The notes under the pieces are model-generated. The model was not told the DNA's origin. It saw only the letters and a list, made by a program, of their open reading frames with translations, and made no database searches. This document shows, one piece after another, positions 43,614 through 50,773 of a DNA stretch of 52,537 nucleotides (its first letter is position 1; every line of letters starts with the position of its first letter). Source of the stretch: Thermodesulfobacteriota bacterium. GTDB taxonomy: Bacteria; Desulfobacterota; Desulfuromonadia; Desulfuromonadales; Geopsychrobacteraceae. Where the stretch lies: positions 1 through 52,537 of the forward strand of contig JANQIN010000070.1 of the NCBI GenBank assembly GCA_028282145.1, given 5' to 3'. A program made the position numbers and the translations under genes.

Positions 43614-44462
43614 TTGAGAAGGACTATCTTAGTCGTAGCAATTATATGTCTATTTTCAGCCAGCTCAATTTATGCTGAATGTGATGATAGTTTAAATGAA
43701 TTGTTCGCAGGAAATCACTGTACAAAAATCAGAACATATAAAAGTGTTAAGCTAACAAATAAACCGATATTACTAGTTGCATTACATGGGGACTCTCCGT
43801 TTAACAATCCAGGGTACCAGTATCGCTTTGCTCAAATAGCCGCTAAAAAGGGTTCCAATTTGATTTCTATTGGAATGCTAAGACCAGGTTATACTGATCC
43901 TTCGGGAAGAACTTCGGATGGTGTCAAAGGAGAGGCTATTGGTGACAACTATGATGAAAAACGCGTGAATCAACTCGCCCAAGCAATCAAAGAGCTTAAA
44001 ACGCTATACTCTCCATCGACAGTGATATTGGCGGGACATTCAGGTGGAGCCGCTATCACAGCAAATATTATCAGTTTATTTCCTTCGCTAGTTGATCATG
44101 CTTTTATCGTTTCTTGCCCCTGCGATGTCAATGCCTGGCGAGAAGATATGTACGCATTGACGAACAAATCAATATTCAAAGGAAACATCGACGCATTATC
44201 TCCCATCGACCTGGTTGACCGATTGAGTAAAAGAACCACTCTTTCAGTTTTTGTTGGAAAAGACGATAAAGTTGCAATGCCATATTTGAGCGAAAAATAC
44301 AAAGAAGCTGTTGCAAAAAAAGGCTTAAAAGTTTCACTCACATTGATAGAGGGGCAACATGACATATTTCTTAATCCAGTCATCATGGATGAACTCACTG
44401 GAATCATGATGGAATATGACAAGGCCTATTCCGCCGACGCAGAAAATCCCACGGTGGATTAG
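43614..44462 (+). CDS. Cassette 12: secreted alpha/beta hydrolase
   Basis: The 282-residue protein has a signal peptide (about residues 1-21, cleavage near IYAEC) and an alpha/beta hydrolase fold with oxyanion-type LVALHGDSPF, nucleophile elbow AGHSGGAAI, an acid candidate in VGKDDKVAMP and His in EGQHDIFL. It probably is a secreted esterase or peptidase-like enzyme. The predicted start is TTG 43614, overlapping by four bases the stop of an 8-codon frame (ATG 43594-TGA 43617), so translation may be coupled. No good attC follows; see the degenerate candidate at 44408-44473. Confidence 0.8.
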   Translation: MRRTILVVAIICLFSASSIYAECDDSLNELFAGNHCTKIRTYKSVKLTNKPILLVALHGDSPFNNPGYQYRFAQIAAKKGSNLISIGMLRPGYTDPSGRTSDGVKGEAIGDNYDEKRVNQLAQAIKELKTLYSPSTVILAGHSGGAAITANIISLFPSLVDHAFIVSCPCDVNAWREDMYALTNKSIFKGNIDALSPIDLVDRLSKRTTLSVFVGKDDKVAMPYLSEKYKEAVAKKGLKVSLTLIEGQHDIFLNPVIMDELTGIMMEYDKAYSADAENPTVD

Positions 44463-44473
44463 TCAGGTTAGCC
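44408..44473 (+). other. Degenerate attC candidate at the right end of the array
   Basis: GGCCTATTCCGCC near 44423 can partly pair with GGTGGATTAG...GTTAGCC at 44454-44473; the right part resembles GTTRRRY but the left core lacks AAC. It may be an inactive relic that closes the array. Confidence 0.3.
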
Positions 44474-44489
44474 TCAAAGGAGTTATTTT

Positions 44490-45110
44490 TTGACGTTGGA
44501 AGAAGCCAAGATAGCCGCATCGATCATCCAATCGTTTGTGCTTACGGCAGCCGCTCTCGTTGGTGGGATATGGGCTCTCTATAGGTTTTATTCAATGCGC
44601 AGCATTGAGAAAGCAAAGGCTGATCTGAAGAAAGTTCAGAATGAACTTCTTACTCGGGGAATTATTGAGATAGACATCCTTTTTTCTACAATGGTTGCGG
44701 AATCGAGCTATTTAATCATCACCGTTATGGCGAAAAATATCGGTGCGGGAGATGAAATCATCAACATTATGGAGAGTGAAGTAACGGTTTCATCGGTCTT
44801 CACAGACGAGGGAGGTGAAGTCAAGCCAGGAACGCCTCAGGCTGCAAGTTACCTTTTGCCTGAGCTTGAATTGATCGGCGAGACGATCTCACCGTCTCAA
44901 ACATCTAAATTCCCGTTTATTGTTCCACTTGCTCACGACGGTGTTTATTTAGTCAATGTACAACTTTCCGGGTCACCGAAAGAGACCGTTTACCATGAGA
45001 AAGTCTTTGTCGACTCTGGCCTTAACCCAGGGGACCAAACGATGTGGGGACGTCAGGCTTACTATGAATTTAAGGCGGACTCAAGCGAGACGGAGGGTTC
45101 CCCTCGGTAG
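44490..45110 (+). CDS. Membrane-anchored protein of unknown function
   Basis: TTG start at 44490 with a strong AAAGGAG at eight bases upstream. The 206-residue protein has one N-terminal transmembrane helix (about residues 11-32), a short coiled stretch, and a C-terminal beta-rich domain of about 140 residues. No family recognised. No attC follows, so it is either the last, site-less cassette or the first non-cassette gene. The good ribosome-binding site favours the latter. Confidence 0.7.
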   Translation: MTLEEAKIAASIIQSFVLTAAALVGGIWALYRFYSMRSIEKAKADLKKVQNELLTRGIIEIDILFSTMVAESSYLIITVMAKNIGAGDEIINIMESEVTVSSVFTDEGGEVKPGTPQAASYLLPELELIGETISPSQTSKFPFIVPLAHDGVYLVNVQLSGSPKETVYHEKVFVDSGLNPGDQTMWGRQAYYEFKADSSETEGSPR

Positions 45111-45137
45111 AGTAGACACGCCTATCGAAACTCGCAC

Positions 45138-45172
45138 AAAAAAGCCCAGGGTTTTGGCCCTGGGCTTTTTTA
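45138..45172. terminator. Intrinsic terminator, left repeat copy
   Basis: GCCCAGGG/CCCTGGGC stem with A-run and T-run. It should end transcription from the plus-strand gene at 44490-45110 and, on the minus strand, once ended the hybD-like gene. Confidence 0.88.
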
Positions 45173-45176
45173 TGTC

Positions 45177-45290
45177 TTATTTGGGGGTGACTTCCAGCCC
45201 CGCATCCTTCGGCAGCTTGATCACCGCATCCGCTACATCCGGCAGGATCTTCTGAACCTTCTCAGAAAGCTCTATCGACCCTGTCTCCAT
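45177..45290 (-). pseudogene. 3' fragment of a second hydrogenase-maturation protease gene
   Basis: On the minus strand the last 38 codons (METGSIELSEKVQKILPDVA... to EVTPK, stop) match the C-terminus of the intact protease at 48483-48962, with substitutions such as N to D, E to A and L to P. The reading frame is kept, but nothing upstream continues it; similarity stops at about 45293. It is a remnant, not a functional gene. Its divergence from the intact copy shows that it is either an old duplication or came from a related genome. Confidence 0.85.
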
Positions 45291-45368
45291 CGGAGATCTG
45301 ACCCCCGGTGGGATATTGGTCAAAAAACACCGGAAGCGCGCCATTGATTTAGCGTGTACTATTTAGAC

Positions 45369-46535
45369 ATGAGCCATTCAACGTTTTCCGCACGTATACG
45401 CGCAATCATTACCCTTCTGGTCCTAATTTCGTCTTTTCCGGCTTATGCCGAAGTGAAGGCCCCCCGCGGGGAAATGGCCGGTATCTGGGATATTGTGGAT
45501 GAGGGCCATAATAAGTATGACGAATTATCGCTGTCCATCTCCCATCAACATATAGGGATCGGATACCGTTCCGCCGACAAACCCCTTTTTGCAACCGGTC
45601 TTGTACGAAAGCCCGGGTCAAAAACTCTGAGCGAGGCGAGTGCCAGGCCATATGTAGGAGACGACGGCACTGTCACCATGAAATTTGGACAGTTTGAATA
45701 TAACGGCCAGTCTTCGGTTGAGTATTCCGTGAAACCGACGGCTGACCCCGATACTCTCGTTGGAACGTGGAGCTATGACGGAAAGAGTTTGCGCAATGCC
45801 AGCGGGAAATCGGTATGGCGTAGAAGACCCCCGATTCACATCGATTCGATTTACTTCGAAACACCTTCACCAGAGGCAGAAGGTCAGTACATTCGACACA
45901 GTGCAAAACCCGGTGAAGGAATCCTTGAAATCCCGCAAGCACGAACCCGTGGGAACCTGACCATCACCATCCTCGGAGATCGAATGGCAGGCGGACATAA
46001 CCTGCTTATCGATGTCCCTGGGGAGACGTTCAAAACGCGCGACCGGGGGTGGCTGTGCGAGAATGGGGCCCATCATGATTACGGCGATGAGTGGCGCAAG
46101 TGTGGCAGCACGAAAACCCTGGGTGACGGGGTTATAGGGCTTCGGTTTATGATTCGCTCCCAAAAGGCCTGGGCTTTGGGGAGTCATACCATATGGCTGG
46201 ATGGTCAGCCGATGGGGATCAGAATCATTAGCGCCGAGGAGGCCGCTCGAAAGGAAACCCTACGCCGGAACAAGCCCGAACTCGTCTTTCTCAACAGCTA
46301 TAAACGTCCACGCGACAAGGCCGAGTTTGCTTACGGTGACACCTTTTTTCTGCGGGTGAAATACCTGCGTGCCCCGGACTCTCCGCCCACGCAGGTCACC
46401 CTTGAATGGCAGGGAAAGAGCGCTTCGGTGGACGTCTTCCCTGAGAAAGACAAGGACACCGAATTTACCAGCAAAGGGCTGGTATTTGAATACGGCGAGC
46501 CTGCGGTGTTCAGGCAGGAGGGAGAGTCACCATGA
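45369..46535 (+). CDS. Secreted protein of unknown function, first gene of a two-gene operon
   Basis: The 388-residue protein (ATG 45369; in-frame GTG 45354) has a signal peptide (about residues 8-28, cleavage near AYAEV) and is otherwise soluble, with an N-terminal region of about 110 residues carrying GIWDIVDEGHNKYDELSLSI (lipocalin-like flavour, unproven), a middle domain and a C-terminal part. I recognised no domain. Neither start has a good Shine-Dalgarno. Its stop overlaps the next gene as ATGA, so the pair is translationally coupled. Confidence 0.72.
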   Translation: MSHSTFSARIRAIITLLVLISSFPAYAEVKAPRGEMAGIWDIVDEGHNKYDELSLSISHQHIGIGYRSADKPLFATGLVRKPGSKTLSEASARPYVGDDGTVTMKFGQFEYNGQSSVEYSVKPTADPDTLVGTWSYDGKSLRNASGKSVWRRRPPIHIDSIYFETPSPEAEGQYIRHSAKPGEGILEIPQARTRGNLTITILGDRMAGGHNLLIDVPGETFKTRDRGWLCENGAHHDYGDEWRKCGSTKTLGDGVIGLRFMIRSQKAWALGSHTIWLDGQPMGIRIISAEEAARKETLRRNKPELVFLNSYKRPRDKAEFAYGDTFFLRVKYLRAPDSPPTQVTLEWQGKSASVDVFPEKDKDTEFTSKGLVFEYGEPAVFRQEGESP

Positions 46536-48370
46536 GGAGGATGATTTCTTCTTTGCTGTTTGTCTCTTTATGGTGCCTTCCTGCGGTCGCACAGGATGAT
46601 TGGCAGGCAACAGAATGGGAAGCCCTCCATCAGGAGAAAAAGGCCCTCGAACAAAAACAAAAAGAACTGGAGAAGCGGCAAAGGTTTGGGGACCCGTTTT
46701 CCTTTTCATCGCGCACAGAGGAAGCGAGAAGGATACAGACACGGTTAAAAGAGATCGAAGAACAGTGGGACGATGCCCTGTACCGACAGATTCTGCTTGA
46801 GCAGGGTCCGGCAGAAACTTTAAAGGTATCAGATAGTGCCGGGATGTTCCCGCCCTACCTTCGTGCGGTCCGGGTCACAGATGCCAACGGAGACGTCTAC
46901 TACGATGCCTATTTGAAATCTCCGGATCTATCCGGCAATACGGAGCTTATCGAGAAAGGCCTGGAGGTCTACGTTCTTCACCAATATCACAAAGCCATGA
47001 TGAAGGAGATAAAACGGACCGAGAAAAACTATATCGATGTTACCAACAGGTACATCCGAATGCTAGAGGACTATAATTTTAACCTTCAAGCGAGCGCCTT
47101 CATCAAGGGGATTATTACCGGGCTTGCTACCTATATAAAAAGCAAAGGGAGCGGTATTTCGGTCTTTGTCGATGCAGGCGATAAGTTTCTAAGTACAGCG
47201 CAGTATGCGTTTTTCCGTGACTCTTTGGGCAATAACTTTGCCGTGACATTCCCGAATTACCCGGCAGAGCTTTTAAGGCAGCAAGACAGCCTGAAAGGTG
47301 ACCCGCTGGAATGGGTAAAAGCAGAAATTCAAGCCGCACAGGACGGCCGTGATCCGGATTTTGGGGATTCGCCGTTGCAGGGACACGGCTCCTATTCGCT
47401 GGGAGAGTATGCGGAACAGCTTGCCTGGTATTGGTGGGGCGTGGCCAAAAAGAAGAAGTCTACCCGCGAGACCCTTAAGGGGGCCATCAAGGAAGGCACG
47501 AAACAGCTGAATGAATACCTGGCGATGGAGACAGCCGAACGGGCAGTCGCTGAGCTTAAGGGCAAGACAAGTCGGGAGTATCTGACCAGTGGCATAAGAA
47601 GTATAGCTGTTGACGCAGCCGCCGCCGGGATCATCGATCTGTTGGACCAATCAGAGGACGCCTTCTTCGAGGCCGCAACAGCCGAAATTGAATGGTACGT
47701 CCTCCGACGGAAATATCACTTCACCTACGCCAAATTACGCGCACTTGAGGCCGTGCTGGATCAGAGGTTTCGCGAATACCAACAACTCTTGAAGCAGGCC
47801 GCACTTGAGACTTTACCCGGGCGGAAATGGGGGGGGATTCCGAGCAAACGGCTGAAGGCCAGCTATTCGGGAGAACGATATACCTTGCATTTGAAGTTCA
47901 ATGAAGAGGTGAAGTTAGAGGAATTCAAAATGGTCGGTGTTCCGAGTCACTCTTTGACCAATGATTTCAGATCCTGGCGACTCAGCGCGTACAGCCCCAC
48001 GACCAAGACGATTGACGAGGAAAAGATTTATCATGACGAATACACCATAACGTTCACCTACAAACGGCCACAGCAGCCTCCCCCTGTCGGAGACAAACTC
48101 GAAGAGATCAAGATTTCTATCAAGGCGTTCGATCGCGATGGCAATGAGCTGGACTCAGAACCGGCGACCATTCCGCAATATACTTTGAATGTTGAATACA
48201 ACCCGTATTACGATCCCGTCAAAAACCCCAAGGTGTATGAAAAAATACGCCATAGGTGGGAGCTTTATGAACCTGGAAATGACACCAAACACAGGCTAAA
48301 AGCCATCGACCCTATGGCTGTACGGGTAACGCTGGAAGGGGCCGCAGAAAAAACCCTGAAAATTTACTAG
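46532..48370 (+). CDS. Large secreted protein of unknown function, second gene of the operon
   Basis: The 612-residue protein has a signal peptide (about residues 1-20, cleavage at AVAQDD), an N-terminal Lys/Glu/Gln-rich coiled coil (about 25-90), a long helical middle (about 140-440) with an amphipathic-looking stretch SAFIKGIITGLATYIKSKGS, and a beta-rich C-terminal domain (about 445-600). No family recognised. GGAGGGAGAG before ATG 46532 and the overlap with the preceding gene show tight coupling. Both proteins are exported, so they may form an envelope complex. Confidence 0.72.
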   Translation: MRRMISSLLFVSLWCLPAVAQDDWQATEWEALHQEKKALEQKQKELEKRQRFGDPFSFSSRTEEARRIQTRLKEIEEQWDDALYRQILLEQGPAETLKVSDSAGMFPPYLRAVRVTDANGDVYYDAYLKSPDLSGNTELIEKGLEVYVLHQYHKAMMKEIKRTEKNYIDVTNRYIRMLEDYNFNLQASAFIKGIITGLATYIKSKGSGISVFVDAGDKFLSTAQYAFFRDSLGNNFAVTFPNYPAELLRQQDSLKGDPLEWVKAEIQAAQDGRDPDFGDSPLQGHGSYSLGEYAEQLAWYWWGVAKKKKSTRETLKGAIKEGTKQLNEYLAMETAERAVAELKGKTSREYLTSGIRSIAVDAAAAGIIDLLDQSEDAFFEAATAEIEWYVLRRKYHFTYAKLRALEAVLDQRFREYQQLLKQAALETLPGRKWGGIPSKRLKASYSGERYTLHLKFNEEVKLEEFKMVGVPSHSLTNDFRSWRLSAYSPTTKTIDEEKIYHDEYTITFTYKRPQQPPPVGDKLEEIKISIKAFDRDGNELDSEPATIPQYTLNVEYNPYYDPVKNPKVYEKIRHRWELYEPGNDTKHRLKAIDPMAVRVTLEGAAEKTLKIY

Positions 48371-48441
48371 GACAAGGGATCAGATCTTACCGTGACAGAA
48401 CTGGGAAAGCTGGAGGTAGCGAAAATACTCTCAACGGTCCA

Positions 48442-48599
48442 ACAAAAAAGCCCAGGGTTTTGACCCTGGGCTTTTCGTTTTCTTATTTGGGGGTGACTTC
48501 CAGTCCCGCATCCTTGAGCAGCTTGATGACCTCATCCGCTACATTGGGAAGGATCTTCTGAACCTTCTCAGAGAGTTCCATCGATCCGGTTTCCATCGA
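48442..48599. repeat. Direct repeat, right copy (in the intact hybD gene)
   Basis: Partner of 45136-45293. It spans the terminator and the last 39 or so codons of the intact protease gene. Confidence 0.85.
48444..48475. terminator. Intrinsic terminator after hybD
   Basis: GCCCAGGG/CCCTGGGC stem with A-run and T-run. It ends the minus-strand hyb operon and can also stop the plus-strand operon ending at 48370. Confidence 0.9.
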
Positions 48600-48962
48600 A
48601 TCGGGGATGACACCAACCAGCTTCACCACATCCGGCGTATGACCGCGCATTTCGCAGATCATCAGCATCTCCTGCAGCCCCAACTGGTGGGGGGACAGCT
48701 TGACAGGGATGGAGTTGGCGCGGATATCATCACCGTCGTAGAGGTGAATACTTCCGGTCTCGCCTTCCATCTCCAGGGCGTCGACGATGATAACAACTTC
48801 GGCATCTTCAAACTTGTGCGCCGCCATCAGCCCCAGAGTGCCGGCGTCGAAGAATTCGACAGCCTCGGAGGTGTAGTGCTCTTCCAGATAGTTCACCAGA
48901 TGGACGCCGATACCTTCATCGGCATAGAGCAGGTTCCCTGCTCCAAAGATCAAACCACGCAT
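48483..48962 (-). CDS. hybD: [NiFe]-hydrogenase maturation protease
   Basis: The 159-residue M52-family protease begins MRGLIFGAGNLLYADEGIGV. The expected Ni-binding residues are Glu16, Asp61 and His92 (E16, D62, H93 in E. coli HybD). It cuts the C-terminal tail of the hydrogenase large subunit after nickel insertion. ATG 48962 matches the family start; an upstream extension is less likely. It lies downstream of hybC, with a terminator-like hairpin between. A second, truncated copy of its 3' end is at 45177-45290. Confidence 0.95.
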   Translation of the reverse strand: MRGLIFGAGNLLYADEGIGVHLVNYLEEHYTSEAVEFFDAGTLGLMAAHKFEDAEVVIIVDALEMEGETGSIHLYDGDDIRANSIPVKLSPHQLGLQEMLMICEMRGHTPDVVKLVGVIPDSMETGSMELSEKVQKILPNVADEVIKLLKDAGLEVTPK

Positions 48963-48989
48963 GGTTGGCCTCGTTTCCTTTAAATGACG

Positions 48990-49020
48990 AAAAACGGGGG
49001 CGGACACCCGGTCCGCCCCC
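48990..49020 (-). terminator. Terminator-like hairpin between hybC and hybD
   Basis: A perfect 10-bp stem (GGGGGCGGAC with GTCCGCCCCC, 5-nt loop) followed on the minus strand by G then TTTTT. It lies in the 84-bp gap before the hybD ATG and could lower hybD expression relative to the structural genes. Confidence 0.65.
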
Positions 49021-49046
49021 GCAGAGTGTTGCTTTATTGCGCCGGA

Positions 49047-50735
49047 TTACAGCGCCTTGACCTTGACGTACTCCTTGCCTTCGGGGTTCACGGTGTGAAT
49101 CGCGCAGGCGAGGCAGGGGTCGAAGGAGTGGATAGTCCGCAGGACTTCCAGAGGCTTCTCGGGATCGGCAATCGGGTTGTCGATCAGGGAAGCTTCGTAG
49201 GGCAGCATCACGCCGCCTTCGGCCTTGGGACCGGCGTTCCAGGTCGAAGGAACAACGGCCTGGTAGTTCTTGATCTTGCCGTCTTCGATAACGATCCAGT
49301 GGGACAGGGTGCCACGGCAGGCTTCGTGGAAGCCAACACCTTTGTGCTCACCCGGTGCGTTGAGGTCGTAATCGTTGTTGACATACTCTTTGTCGCCTTT
49401 GGCGAGGTTGTTGATGAGCATGTCGGTGAACTCCAGAGCCATGTCGGCCATGTAAGCGCAACGGATGGCGCGGGCAGCGTGACGGCCCATGGTGGAGTGC
49501 AGCTTGTCCAGACCGATGCCGACCTGACCGGCGACGAAGTCGGTGTAGCCCTTGATCTTCTCGTTACCGGCAAGGTAAGCGGCGAAGACGTTGGCCAGAG
49601 GACCGACCTGAACCGGCTCGTTGTCGAGCAGCGGGGACTTACACCAGGAGTACTTGCCTTCGTCCTGGAAGTCAGTGTAGTTCGGCTTGGTTTCGCCGTC
49701 GTAGGGGTGCAGGTTAGTTGCACCTTCGTACCAGGCGGAAGCGACGGACTCGGTGATCTTGGTGCGGATCAATGGGTCGTCGTTGGTCTTGATTTCCTGG
49801 AAGGTACCCAGGTCGCCGCCCTTGATGAAGCCACCCTGTAGGGCGAAGCTGGAGTTCTTGCTGTCCAGCGGGAACTCGGGAACGGCCAGGTAGTTGGTAA
49901 CACCGGCGCCGTAGTTGAACCAGTCTTTGTACTTGGAGGCCACAGCGATGACATCCGGTACGTAGACCTTGTGAACGAACTCGCGGATCTCACCCAGCAG
50001 GGTCTTGATTTCAGCGATGCGCTGGATGTTCAGAGCAGCGATACCGTCCATGTTCACAGCGGTAGCCACACCACCGACACACAGGTTCTGGATGTGGGGG
50101 TTCTTACCACCCATGATCGCGTTGACCTGAGCGGCCTTACGCTGAATCTCCAGAGCGCGCAGGTAGTGGGCGAACGCCATCAGGTTCTCTTCGGGGCTCA
50201 GCTTCATTTCGGGATGGCCCCAATAGCCGGAGCTGAAGATACCCAGGTTGCCTTTGTTCACGAAGCCGGCAAGACGCTCTTTAACGGCACGGAACTCGGC
50301 GATGGAGTTGGCCGGGTAGTCCGAGATGGACTGAGCCAGCTGAGCGGTCTTGCGGGGATCGGCTTCCAGAGCCGAAACGATGTCGACGAAGTCCAGCGCG
50401 GACAGATGATAGAAGTGAACAATGTGATCCTGCAGCGCGTGGCTGGCCATGACCATGTTCCGGATCATCTGAGCGTTGAAGGGGATTTCGACCTTCAGCG
50501 CATCTTCAACCGAGCGGATGGACGAGATCGCGTGAACGGTGGTGCAGACGCCGCAGAAGCGCTGGACGAAGAACCAGGCGTCGCGGGGGTCGCGGCCGAT
50601 CAGCATGTTCTCAATACCACGCCACATCTGGCCGGAAGACCAGGCCTTCTTTACCTTGCCGCCGTCGACTTCAACGTCGATCCGCAGGTGACCCTCGATG
50701 CGCGTGATCGGGTCGACAACAATCCTTTTAGCCAT
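49047..50735 (-). CDS. hybC: [NiFe]-hydrogenase large subunit
   Basis: The 562-residue protein has both nickel-binding Cys pairs: RFCGVCTTVHA (Cys61, Cys64) and DPCLACAIH (Cys541, Cys544) at the C-terminus. A 15-residue tail after His547 (TVNPEGKEYVKVKAL) is the peptide that HybD should remove. Similarity in motif and operon order (HybA-HybB-HybC-HybD) places it with the group 1 membrane-bound uptake enzymes of the Hyb type. The small subunit, HybO, is expected just upstream of hybA beyond the window. It starts 38 bp after hybB. Confidence 0.97.
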   Translation of the reverse strand: MAKRIVVDPITRIEGHLRIDVEVDGGKVKKAWSSGQMWRGIENMLIGRDPRDAWFFVQRFCGVCTTVHAISSIRSVEDALKVEIPFNAQMIRNMVMASHALQDHIVHFYHLSALDFVDIVSALEADPRKTAQLAQSISDYPANSIAEFRAVKERLAGFVNKGNLGIFSSGYWGHPEMKLSPEENLMAFAHYLRALEIQRKAAQVNAIMGGKNPHIQNLCVGGVATAVNMDGIAALNIQRIAEIKTLLGEIREFVHKVYVPDVIAVASKYKDWFNYGAGVTNYLAVPEFPLDSKNSSFALQGGFIKGGDLGTFQEIKTNDDPLIRTKITESVASAWYEGATNLHPYDGETKPNYTDFQDEGKYSWCKSPLLDNEPVQVGPLANVFAAYLAGNEKIKGYTDFVAGQVGIGLDKLHSTMGRHAARAIRCAYMADMALEFTDMLINNLAKGDKEYVNNDYDLNAPGEHKGVGFHEACRGTLSHWIVIEDGKIKNYQAVVPSTWNAGPKAEGGVMLPYEASLIDNPIADPEKPLEVLRTIHSFDPCLACAIHTVNPEGKEYVKVKAL

Positions 50736-50773
50736 AATATTGTCTCCTTAACTTATTCAGTCGTATCTGTTCG

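Larger units (their letters stand above)
36518..44473 (+). mobile_element. Integron gene-cassette array without an integrase (CALIN type)
   Basis: About 8 kb made of twelve units, each a plus-strand gene followed by a 58-70 bp imperfect inverted repeat bounded by RYYYAAC-like and GTTRRRY-like core sites. Gene starts lie 4-40 bp after the core GTT, and five genes take their stop codon from the TAAC of the site, the compact architecture of integron cassettes. Four attC sites are near-identical in their stem. No tyrosine recombinase gene is in the window. The array lies between the receiver-DnaJ gene and the hydrogenase cluster. Its DNA is visibly AT-richer than the flanking core genes. Confidence 0.9.
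45136..45293. repeat. Direct repeat, left copy (hybD 3' end plus terminator)
   Basis: About 158 bp that align without gaps to 48442-48599; by eye about 19 differences, near 88% identity. It includes the terminator and the last 38 codons of a hybD-like gene. The two copies bracket the two-gene operon 45369-48370. Confidence 0.85.

Noticed and set aside
36518-44473. The repeated palindromes between cassette genes as a CRISPR array
   Set aside because: Repeats are spaced by 200-1200 bp genes, not by uniform short spacers, and no cas genes are present; core motifs fit attC.
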